The notes under the pieces are model-generated. The model made no database searches. It saw only the letters and a list, made by a program, of their open reading frames with translations, and was not told the origin of the DNA. A stretch of DNA of 8,560 nt from Bacillota bacterium (lineage in GTDB: Bacteria > Bacillota > Clostridia > Tissierellales > Sedimentibacteraceae), in contig JARBUP010000114.1 of the NCBI GenBank assembly GCA_029239575.1, positions 1 to 8,560 of the forward strand. The letters run 5' to 3'. Made by a program: the position numbers and the translations under genes. Positions 1 to 5,405 of this stretch are shown here, piece by piece (positions within the stretch are counted from its first letter, which is position 1; every line of letters starts with the position of its first letter).

Positions 1-590
1 AAGCTTGGTCCTCGATTAAGACATATTTCACTTTTAGGATCTAAGTGCTTAGGATGTACACTGTCTGGTAAGTTTGAATCAATAGATGAAATAAGTATGA
101 ATCTTTCACTAAATAAAGGTTTGCTTATAATATTTTTAGATGGCATTTCCCACGAAACAAATCCTAAATCAGTTTCATAATTCTCTATGAAATTATGGAT
201 AGTTACGGTCCAATGTGTGCCTACATTTAAAATTAATGGTAAATCACTTCTTAAAACTTTTTTATAAAATTCAGAAAAAATGCATGTATTTAAACTGTCA
301 ACACTTGCAATTTTAAGTTTGTATAAAGAATTTTGTGTTTTCCAATCATTTGTGTCTTTTAATATAGATTTCCACTTATGCGCAATATTAATAAATTCTT
401 CGCCTTTAACTGTGAGTGTTATATAACCTTTTCCCTGCTCGCGCTGAATGAGATTTATACCAAGCTCCTGTTCTAAAGATTTTATGCGGTAGCTGATGGT
501 AGACTGAGCTAAAAAAAGCTCTTCTGCTGTTTTTGTAAAATTTCGTGTTTCAGCCAATTTTAGAAAAGTTTCAATATTAGAATAATTCAT
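1..590 (-). CDS. LysR-type transcriptional regulator, C-terminus cut by window edge
   Basis: Translating the minus strand from the ATG at 590 gives 196 codons open to the left edge. The protein starts MNYSNIETFLKLAETRNFTK. Residues about 1-60 form the LysR winged helix-turn-helix (FTKTAEELFLAQSTISYRIK, then SLEQELGINLIQRE). A linker helix and the first part of the periplasmic-binding-like effector domain follow (about 91-196, KLKIASVDSL onward). LysR proteins are usually near 300 residues, so about 100 C-terminal residues lie outside. The start is supported by GGAGGT at 597-602 on the minus strand, 6 nt before ATG. The gene is divergent from the symporter at 726, the classic arrangement of a LysR regulator and its target, so I infer that it controls the symporter and PLP-enzyme unit and itself. 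The effector is unknown. The edge is a HindIII site, so the truncation is probably a fragment end and not a real break. Confidence 0.93.
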   Translation of the reverse strand, partial: MNYSNIETFLKLAETRNFTKTAEELFLAQSTISYRIKSLEQELGINLIQREQGKGYITLTVKGEEFINIAHKWKSILKDTNDWKTQNSLYKLKIASVDSLNTCIFSEFYKKVLRSDLPLILNVGTHWTVTIHNFIENYETDLGFVSWEMPSKNIISKPLFSERFILISSIDSNLPDSVHPKHLDPKSEICLNRGPS

Positions 591-606
591 ATGCGTACCT
601 CCAATA

Positions 607-633
607 TATACTATCGAATTTTTCGATAGTATA
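607..633. promoter_or_regulatory. Perfect inverted repeat with LysR-box geometry (probable operator)
   Basis: The arms 607-618 and 622-633 are exact reverse complements (12 bp each) around a TTT centre. The core reads ATC-N9-GAT (613-627) and contains T-N11-A (614/626), the consensus shape of LysR-family recognition sites. The repeat covers the -10 box of the lysR promoter, which suggests autorepression. Its centre (620) lies about 65 bp upstream of the predicted symporter start (about 685), the usual position of a LysR recognition site for activation. The repeat is seen directly; its binding by the adjacent regulator is inferred. Confidence 0.8.
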
Positions 634-656
634 CCACGAAAACATTCATTTTACAA
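628..656 (-). promoter_or_regulatory. Predicted sigma-A promoter of the lysR gene
   Basis: On the minus strand the -35 box is TTGTAA (651-656), the spacer is 17 bp and the -10 box is TATACT (628-633). Transcription would start near 621, within the inverted repeat at 607-633, giving a leader of about 30 nt. The -10 box is part of the right arm of that repeat, so a protein bound there should block this promoter. Confidence 0.7.
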
Positions 657-678
657 ATAGTCATTATCATAATATAAT
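650..678 (+). promoter_or_regulatory. Predicted sigma-A promoter of the symporter/PLP-enzyme unit
   Basis: TTTACA (650-655) and TATAAT (673-678) are separated by exactly 17 bp, with an expected start near 685. The -35 box overlaps the -35 box of the divergent lysR promoter (651-656) almost completely, so RNA polymerase probably cannot occupy both at once. Confidence 0.72.
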
Positions 679-685
679 AGGGAAA

Positions 686-695
686 ACGAATTCGT
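686..695. promoter_or_regulatory. 10-bp perfect palindrome at the predicted symporter transcription start
   Basis: ACGAATTCGT is a perfect palindrome at about +1 to +10 of the predicted symporter transcript. It shares a CGAA/TTCG core with the LysR-like operator upstream but has different spacing. It could be a second binding site or a roadblock operator. A 10-bp palindrome also arises by chance, so this is only a candidate. Confidence 0.25.
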
Positions 696-725
696 AATTT
701 TAAATAACTAAAAGGGGAATACATT

Positions 726-1967
726 ATGAAATGGTGGTTTAAGCAACAATTATATGTGAAAATTTTTATTTGTATTATCGTTGGTGCGATTTTAGGATTT
801 ACTCTTGGTGATACGGCAACTGCAGTGCTAAAACCAATAGGGGATGTATTTATAAGATTATTAAAAATGTTAATAGTTCCAGTAATATTCTTTACAGTAG
901 TAAGTGGTATTACAAAAATGGAAGATGTTAAGTCTTTGAGGAGTGTTGGTGGAAAATTAATTGTGTATTACGTGATTACTTCATTATTAGCAGCAGTAAT
1001 TGGTTTGGTTATGGCTTTAATAATTAAACCAGGTAGTGTAAGTGTTACAGGACTTATAGCAGAAACAGCAAAAGTAGAAATAAATGAATTTAATATTGTA
1101 GAAACACTTATAAGCTGGGTGCCTACTAATCCTTTTGAAGCTTTCGTAAATGCGAATGTTTTACAAATACTTTTCTTCTCTGTAATATTTGGAATGTCAT
1201 TATTATTATTAAGAGAAAAAGTAAAAAAATTAAACGAAGTATTAGATCAGTGTGCTGAAGCAATGATAAAAGTTACAGATATCGTAATGCAATTTTCACC
1301 TTACGGAATATTAGCTTTAATAGCAACTATGGTTAATAGTTTAAGTCTTGGAACATTAGCAGAAGTTGGCAAATTCATATTAGCAGATTATTTAGCAATA
1401 ATTATAATTTTATTGGTTGTATATCCGCTACAGTTAAAATTTAGCAAAATTAATCCAATAAAATTCTATAAGGCTGCATCACCTGCTGTCATAATAGCTG
1501 CAAGTACAACTTCATCAGCAGCTACATTGCCGGTATCGTTGAATGTTGCTGAAAAAAGTTTGAAAATACCTGAAAAAATATACGGATTTGGATTAACTGT
1601 AGGGGCTACAATCAATACAAATGGAATGGCTGCTGCTATTGGAGTAATCGGTGTATTTGCATGTAATATTTATGATGTACCTATAACTATACCTATGATG
1701 TTTCAAATTATTTTCTTAGGGCTCATGTTATCAATGGGAGCTGCAGGAGTAAAAGGTGCAGGTATTGTATTGTCAGCAACATTATTACAAACATTAGGTT
1801 TGCCTTTAGAACTTGTGTCTATATTTGCAGCTATTTGGCCAGTTATAGATATTGCTCACACTACAGCAAATGTTGTTGGTGACTTAGTTGGTGTTTCAAT
1901 AATTGCATCTAATGCTGGAGAAATGAACGTTGATGAATTTAATAAATCAGTAATAACAAATGCATAA
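726..1967 (+). CDS. Dicarboxylate/amino acid:cation symporter (DAACS/SLC1 fold), atypical substrate site
   Basis: This 413-residue membrane protein belongs to the GltP/DctA/Glt-Ph family, secondary transporters with eight membrane helices and two re-entrant hairpins. Family landmarks are present in order: KMLIVPVIFF (47-56), VYYVITS (80-86), hairpin 1 TTSSAATLP (261-269), TM7 GATINTNGMAA (293-303), hairpin 2 GAAGVKGAG (338-346) and TM8 DIAHTTANVVGD (375-386). The length is normal. Key positions are altered: where Glt-Ph has Arg397 this protein has His378, hairpin-1 Arg276 is Thr262, and the NMDGT sodium motif is NTNGM (297-301). Asp375, Asn382 and Asp386 are kept. I infer a substrate without an acidic side chain and possibly changed ion coupling. 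The start has an unusual AAAGGGGAA Shine-Dalgarno sequence 8 nt upstream. A 46-bp gap with no terminator links it to the PLP-enzyme gene, so the two are probably co-transcribed. The family call is firm; the substrate is unknown. Confidence 0.92.
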   Translation: MKWWFKQQLYVKIFICIIVGAILGFTLGDTATAVLKPIGDVFIRLLKMLIVPVIFFTVVSGITKMEDVKSLRSVGGKLIVYYVITSLLAAVIGLVMALIIKPGSVSVTGLIAETAKVEINEFNIVETLISWVPTNPFEAFVNANVLQILFFSVIFGMSLLLLREKVKKLNEVLDQCAEAMIKVTDIVMQFSPYGILALIATMVNSLSLGTLAEVGKFILADYLAIIIILLVVYPLQLKFSKINPIKFYKAASPAVIIAASTTSSAATLPVSLNVAEKSLKIPEKIYGFGLTVGATINTNGMAAAIGVIGVFACNIYDVPITIPMMFQIIFLGLMLSMGAAGVKGAGIVLSATLLQTLGLPLELVSIFAAIWPVIDIAHTTANVVGDLVGVSIIASNAGEMNVDEFNKSVITNA

Positions 1968-2013
1968 TTAATGTTTTAATATGACATAAATGAATTAACA
2001 TGGAGGATATGTA

Positions 2014-3321
2014 ATGAATAGTGATATAAATATGGGTCAGTTATTTAATGAGGAATTGTCCAAAGAAATAAAAGAAAAATTTTATCATGTGGATTTTGAC
2101 CCAATATATAATACTGAAAGACTTTTCTTTGACAATGCAGGTGGAGCGTTAAGATTAAAATCTGCTAATGATATGTTTAAAAAAATAGATGAACTCCCAG
2201 ATTGTCCAGAACACTCTAATAGAACTGCTTTATGGCTTGCTGAAGTTCAAGAAAAAGCTATGGAAGATTTAAAAATTATTTATAATGTTAAATCAGGCTC
2301 TTTTTTAACTTCCTTAACTGCATCCATGGTTATGTTCGATATGGCAAGAGCTATAATAGAAAATATACCTGGAACAAATGTTGTTACAACAGCATTAGAA
2401 CATCCATCATCATATGATTCAGTATGCTCATATGCACAGAGACAAGGAAAAGAAATAAGAGTAGCAGAGGCAAACCCAGTAACAGGTGGTGTTGATGTTG
2501 AAAATATAATTAAATTGGTAGATGAAAATACATGTGTTTTAAATGTAATATATGCATCAAACATGTCTGGAGCAGTTCTTGATATAGAAACCATAGTTAA
2601 AGAAGCAAGAATTAAAAAACCAGATTTATATATCATATGTGATGCAGTTCAACACATGCCCCATGATGCAGTGGACTTACAAAAAACACCAGTTGATGCT
2701 ATGAATTTTGCTCCATATAAATTCTTTGGACCAAGAGGAATTGGTGTTGGGTATATGTCAGAAAGAGCAGCTAAACTGCCACATAATAAATTAATTGCTA
2801 AATCTGAGGGTGAGTGGGAACTTGGCAGTCCTGCACCAGCACACTTTGCAGCAATTACAGAAATAGTTAATTATGTATGCTGGATAGGTGGTAAATTTAA
2901 TGTTTCTGATGACAGAAGAGAATTGTATGTAGAAGGTATGAAAAGAATAAATCTACATGAAAGAGCTTTAATGTATCGTATGCTAAATGGAACTGAGAAA
3001 GTTGAAGGGTTAAGAAAAATAGAAGATGTTTCTGTATACTTGGACTACGAAGATCTTTCAACAAGAGATTTTATTATGGCAATAGGATTTGAAAATTTAG
3101 ATTATTCTCAAGCAGTTGTAGAATACGAAAAAGAAGGTGTGATTGTATTTGAAAGAGTATTATCAAGCCTGTATTCAGTAAGAATGTTAAATACATTAAA
3201 AATAGGTGGAGCAGTTAGAATTTCGCCACTTCACTGCCATACAGAAAAAGATATTGATAAGTTTTTGGTAGCTACTAAAAAGCTTGCAAGTTTAGGATTA
3301 GCAGCAGTGGCTGATAATTAA
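2014..3321 (+). CDS. Class V aminotransferase-fold PLP enzyme (SufS/NifS-related, no evident desulfurase cysteine)
   Basis: The 435-residue product has the fold-type I, class V pattern. FFDNAGG (38-44) matches the N-terminal substrate/PLP loop, and EHPSS (129-133) carries the His that stacks on the cofactor. CDAVQ (209-213) gives the Asp that contacts the pyridine nitrogen and the following Gln. NFAPYKFFGPRGIGVGY (231-247) holds the probable Schiff-base lysine, Lys236. ELGSP (269-273) and VRISPLHCHTEKDIDKF (401-417) match the C-terminal domain, with Arg403 as the likely carboxylate-binding arginine. The C-terminal segment where SufS-type desulfurases carry their catalytic Cys reads ERVLSSLYSVRML (380-392), with no Cys. 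A lyase, epimerase, transaminase or other PLP reaction is therefore more likely than classical desulfuration; selenocysteine/cysteine lyase and isopenicillin-N-epimerase-like subfamilies are alternatives. GGAGG at 2002-2006, 7 nt before ATG, sets the start. Linkage to the symporter suggests that it acts on the imported compound. Confidence 0.88.
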   Translation: MNSDINMGQLFNEELSKEIKEKFYHVDFDPIYNTERLFFDNAGGALRLKSANDMFKKIDELPDCPEHSNRTALWLAEVQEKAMEDLKIIYNVKSGSFLTSLTASMVMFDMARAIIENIPGTNVVTTALEHPSSYDSVCSYAQRQGKEIRVAEANPVTGGVDVENIIKLVDENTCVLNVIYASNMSGAVLDIETIVKEARIKKPDLYIICDAVQHMPHDAVDLQKTPVDAMNFAPYKFFGPRGIGVGYMSERAAKLPHNKLIAKSEGEWELGSPAPAHFAAITEIVNYVCWIGGKFNVSDDRRELYVEGMKRINLHERALMYRMLNGTEKVEGLRKIEDVSVYLDYEDLSTRDFIMAIGFENLDYSQAVVEYEKEGVIVFERVLSSLYSVRMLNTLKIGGAVRISPLHCHTEKDIDKFLVATKKLASLGLAAVADN

Positions 3322-3338
3322 TATTTAGAATAAAAAAT

Positions 3339-3388
3339 GTGTTGTTGCAAAGCAAATAAATTTTGCTATGTAACAACACTATTTTTTT
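3339..3388 (+). terminator. Strong intrinsic terminator after the PLP-enzyme gene
   Basis: A 10-bp outer stem pairs 3339-3348 with 3370-3379 (one G-U). An inner 6-bp stem pairs AGCAAA (3351-3356) with TTTGCT (3362-3367). The hairpin is followed, after TA, by seven T residues (3382-3388). It lies 18 nt after the stop codon and separates the symporter/PLP unit from queF. Confidence 0.9.
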
Positions 3389-3392
3389 ATTA

Positions 3393-3421
3393 TTGATTAA
3401 ATTATAGTTATTAGATATAAT
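3393..3421 (+). promoter_or_regulatory. Predicted sigma-A promoter of queF
   Basis: TTGATT (3393-3398) and TATAAT (3416-3421) are separated by 17 bp and start just after the upstream terminator. The predicted transcript begins near 3428, leaving a leader of about 90 nt before queF. I see no paired aptamer or terminator in this leader, so queF seems to be expressed without riboswitch control. Confidence 0.72.
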
Positions 3422-3516
3422 GTCGAAGATACAGAATAAATAATGAGAAAATAATAATAAATATATAAACATAAAAAATTAGAATTTTAAATTGTATAGC
3501 TAAAAAGGAGAAATAA

Positions 3517-4011
3517 ATGACAAATAAAGAAAATAAAATTGAAGGGGTTACTCTTCTTGGAAATCAGAATGTAAATTATGACTATGATTATAATCCGTCA
3601 GTTCTTGAAAAATTTGAAAATAAGCATCAAGGCAATGATTATTTTGTAAAATTTAATTGTCCTGAATTTACTAGCTTATGTCCGATGACTGGACAGCCAG
3701 ATTTTGCAACAATATATATTTCCTATGTACCTAATATTTACATGGTTGAAAGCAAATCATTAAAACTTTATTTATTTAGTTTTAGAAATCATGGTGACTT
3801 TCATGAAGATTGTATGAATATAATTATGAAAGATCTTATTAAACTAATGGATCCTAAGTATATTGAAGTTTGGGGAAAGTTTACTCCAAGAGGTGGATTG
3901 TCAATAGATCCTTATTGTAATTATGGTAAAGAAAAAACAGAATGGGTTGAAGTTGCAAAAAAAAGATTACACATGCATGATATGTATCCAGAAAAAATTG
4001 ATAACAGGTAA
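3517..4011 (+). CDS. queF: NADPH-dependent preQ0 reductase QueF (unimodular, YkvM type)
   Basis: QueF reduces the nitrile of preQ0 to the aminomethyl group of preQ1 in the cytosol, using two NADPH, on the way to queuosine. The 164-residue length and layout match the short one-domain form of Bacillus subtilis. The catalytic Cys55 sits in SLCPMTGQPDF with Asp62, and the QueF signature ESKSLKLY occupies 78-85. RNHGDFHED (90-98) supplies His96 and Glu97; as recalled, Cys55, Asp62 and Glu97 match the B. subtilis numbering. GGAG at 3507-3510, 6 nt before ATG, supports the start. It precedes queD-queE-queC, but 210 bp and a riboswitch lie between, so it has its own promoter and probably its own regulation. 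I see no clear terminator directly after it, so some readthrough into the riboswitch region is possible. Confidence 0.96.
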   Translation: MTNKENKIEGVTLLGNQNVNYDYDYNPSVLEKFENKHQGNDYFVKFNCPEFTSLCPMTGQPDFATIYISYVPNIYMVESKSLKLYLFSFRNHGDFHEDCMNIIMKDLIKLMDPKYIEVWGKFTPRGGLSIDPYCNYGKEKTEWVEVAKKRLHMHDMYPEKIDNR

Positions 4012-4040
4012 AATATTTCTTGATGTATATAATTGCATAG

Positions 4041-4073
4041 TTAAGTAAAGTGTGTTATCATCAATAATATAAT
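4041..4073 (+). promoter_or_regulatory. Candidate promoter of the queD-queE-queC transcript
   Basis: A consensus -10 box TATAAT (4068-4073) would start transcription at about 4080, exactly where the preQ1-like aptamer begins, which is common for riboswitch transcripts. The -35 region is poor: GTAAAG (4045-4050) is at 17 bp and TTAAGT (4041-4046) is at 21 bp. The -10 call rests mainly on its position; readthrough from queF is an alternative source of transcripts. Confidence 0.45.
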
Positions 4074-4080
4074 TTAATAT

Positions 4081-4121
4081 GGACAGTTCGTTTGACCATC
4101 CTGTCCTTAAACAAAACTAGG
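4081..4121 (+). promoter_or_regulatory. Probable class I preQ1 riboswitch aptamer
   Basis: GGACAG (4081-4086) pairs perfectly with CTGTCC (4101-4106) to make a 6-bp P1. It closes a 14-nt loop whose last base is C4100, the position of the ligand-pairing cytosine in class I aptamers. The 3' tail TTAAACAAAACTAGG (4107-4121) has the A-rich strand and C..GG end typical of the class and resembles the Thermoanaerobacter tengcongensis aptamer tail. The pseudoknot helix between loop (UUUG, 4091-4094) and tail (CUAG, 4117-4120) is only partly complementary by eye, and the loop is 2-4 nt longer than in well-known examples. A preQ1 sensor is what one expects directly upstream of queD-queE-queC. The structure and context are seen; the ligand is inferred. 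Confidence 0.74.
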
Positions 4122-4146
4122 CAGCTCAAATAAATGAATTATTTAG

Positions 4147-4192
4147 GTTTATTTTGTTATAGTTGTTAATTATAATAAAATAAACTTTTTTT
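4147..4192 (+). terminator. Leader intrinsic terminator of the queDEC attenuator
   Basis: A 15-bp stem pairs 4147-4161 with 4171-4185 (one G-U), closing a 9-nt loop, and is followed directly by seven T residues (4186-4192). It ends 29 nt before the queD start, so it can only act as an attenuator for queDEC. The aptamer tail AACAAAA (4110-4116) is complementary to TTTTGTT (4152-4158) in the 5' arm. CAAATAAA (4127-4134) can also pair with 4148-4156 with one bulge. Either would be an antiterminator when the tail is free. Ligand binding would sequester the tail and switch the operon off. The stem is nearly all A-U, so its strength is less certain than its shape. Confidence 0.75.
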
Positions 4193-4221
4193 ATTGCTGA
4201 AATTAAAGGAGACGAGATATT

Positions 4222-4650
4222 ATGTTTAAAATTAAAAGTGAAGTACAATTTGATATGTCACATTATCTAAGCGGATATGTTGGCAAATGTTCAAATATTC
4301 ATGGTCATAGATATAGATTAATTGCAAAAATTTCATCTGAAACTTTACATGAAAGCGGTCAGTTAAGAGGAATGGTAGATGATTTTTCCAACTTTAAAAG
4401 TATTTTAAAAGAAATTGCAGAAAATTTTGATCATAAATTAGTTATTGAACAAAACGAAGAAGGAGTTATTTTAGCTAAAAAGTTATCAGAACTTCCAAAT
4501 GATTTTGAAATATGCTTTGTTTCATACAGACCAACTGCAGAAGAAATGTCACGAGATATTTTTAATAGACTTAAGTTAAAAGGCTTACCTGTATGTGAAG
4601 TTGAGCTGTTTGAAACGCCTAATAATAGCTGTATATATACAGAGCATTAA
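4222..4650 (+). CDS. queD: 6-carboxy-5,6,7,8-tetrahydropterin synthase QueD
   Basis: QueD is a cytosolic zinc enzyme of the 6-pyruvoyl-tetrahydropterin synthase family. It turns dihydroneopterin triphosphate into 6-carboxytetrahydropterin, the substrate of QueE. The three zinc ligands are His14 (FDMSHYLSG), His27 and His29 (CSNIHGHRYRL); Cys23 is the usual catalytic cysteine of this motif. The catalytic DH pair is at 70-71 (FDHKL), RPTAEEMS is at 103-110, and the pterin-anchoring Glu131 is in ELFETPNNS. At 142 residues it is somewhat longer than the E. coli protein (about 120), with the extra residues in the middle. GGAG at 4208-4211 lies 10 nt before ATG. It is the first gene after the riboswitch, and queE follows after 16 nt, so both are clearly in one operon. 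Confidence 0.95.
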   Translation: MFKIKSEVQFDMSHYLSGYVGKCSNIHGHRYRLIAKISSETLHESGQLRGMVDDFSNFKSILKEIAENFDHKLVIEQNEEGVILAKKLSELPNDFEICFVSYRPTAEEMSRDIFNRLKLKGLPVCEVELFETPNNSCIYTEH

Positions 4651-4666
4651 TTTAAACGGAGGAAAA

Positions 4667-5335
4667 ATGTTTAATATAATAGAAAAGTTTTTATCCATAG
4701 ATGGCGAAGGACCTAGTGCAGGAGAAATTGCCACATTTATTAGATTTTTAGGATGTAATTTAAGATGTTCATGGTGTGATACAAAATATTCATGGGAAAA
4801 AGAAAGTACAACAGAAAGATTAAGTAGTAGAGAAATTTATGATTATATAAAAGAAAATGGAAGCAACAATGTAACATTAACAGGCGGAGAGCCTTTAATT
4901 CAAGAAAATATACATGAACTCTTAGGAATTCTAAACAATGATGAAAATTTAAAGATCCATGTAGAAACAAATGGTTCTGTAGATATTGGGTGTTTCAAGG
5001 AAAAATATAAAAGCGGAAATATAAGCTATATTGTTGATTATAAATTGCCAAGCAGCAAAATGACTGAATGCATGAACTTAAGTAATTTAAATAGTGTGGA
5101 TTTTAATGACACGTATAAATTTGTTATTGGCAGCAAAGAAGATTTGAACATGGCTTATGATATTATAAAAAAATATGATCTGACTTCTAAATGTTTAGTT
5201 TATTTAAGTCCAGTTTTTGGTGCTATAGAGTTAAATGATATTGTGGAATTTATGAAAAATAAAAAGTTAAATAAAGTTAAATTACAAGTTCAGCTTCATA
5301 AAATTATATGGGATAAAAATGCGAGAGGTGTATAA
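4667..5335 (+). CDS. queE: 7-carboxy-7-deazaguanine synthase QueE (radical SAM)
   Basis: QueE uses a [4Fe-4S] cluster, S-adenosylmethionine and Mg2+ to contract 6-carboxytetrahydropterin to 7-carboxy-7-deazaguanine. From the ATG at 4667 the protein is 222 residues. SIDGEGPSAGEIATFIRF (10-27) is the usual QueE opening. The canonical CX3CX2C cluster motif is CNLRCSWC (Cys30, Cys34, Cys37), followed by LTGGEPLIQ (71-79) with the SAM-binding GGEP, and the C-terminal KLQVQLHKIIW resembles other QueE proteins. The frame is open further upstream to an ATG at 4595. I chose 4667 because GGAGG (4658-4662) sits 4 nt before it, homology begins there, and the longer form would overlap queD by 56 bp. queC follows after 70 nt. 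Confidence 0.95.
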   Translation: MFNIIEKFLSIDGEGPSAGEIATFIRFLGCNLRCSWCDTKYSWEKESTTERLSSREIYDYIKENGSNNVTLTGGEPLIQENIHELLGILNNDENLKIHVETNGSVDIGCFKEKYKSGNISYIVDYKLPSSKMTECMNLSNLNSVDFNDTYKFVIGSKEDLNMAYDIIKKYDLTSKCLVYLSPVFGAIELNDIVEFMKNKKLNKVKLQVQLHKIIWDKNARGV

Positions 5336-5360
5336 CCGGTGAATTTAATGCAATGACATA

Positions 5361-5372
5361 TTCATGCATGAA
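5361..5372. repeat. 12-bp perfect palindrome in the queE-queC gap
   Basis: TTCATGCATGAA is a perfect palindrome within the 70-bp gap between queE and queC. There is no T-run after it and it has no loop in this register, so it is not a terminator. It could be a protein site, an mRNA processing site or chance. Confidence 0.3.
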
Positions 5373-5405
5373 GAGTTATTAATAATGGGATAGAAGGAGA
5401 AAAAA

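Noticed and set aside
1..590. Reading the short LysR protein as a natural pseudogene
   Set aside because: The frame is intact to the window edge, which is a HindIII site; the missing C-terminus is best explained by the fragment boundary.
2280..2636. 118-codon minus-strand frame inside the PLP-enzyme gene
   Set aside because: It is antisense to a clearly conserved gene, has no ribosome binding site and shows no recognisable family features.
2014..3321. Calling the PLP enzyme SufS, NifS or IscS
   Set aside because: The catalytic Cys segment is missing and no iron-sulfur partner genes (sufU, sufB, iscU) are nearby, so a gene symbol would be unsupported.
3275..3472. 65-codon minus-strand frame across the terminator after the PLP enzyme
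   Set aside because: It overlaps a strong hairpin terminator and the queF promoter, and its Leu/Ile/Asn-rich translation is what random AT-rich DNA gives.
3428..3516. Possible preQ1 aptamer in the queF leader
   Set aside because: The A-rich stretch ATAAAAAATTAG looks like an aptamer tail, but I find no P1 hairpin of the right size before it and no terminator after it.
4595..4666. Upstream extension of queE by 24 residues to the ATG at 4595
   Set aside because: It lies inside queD in another frame, lacks its own ribosome binding site, and QueE homology begins at 4667, where GGAGG is correctly placed.
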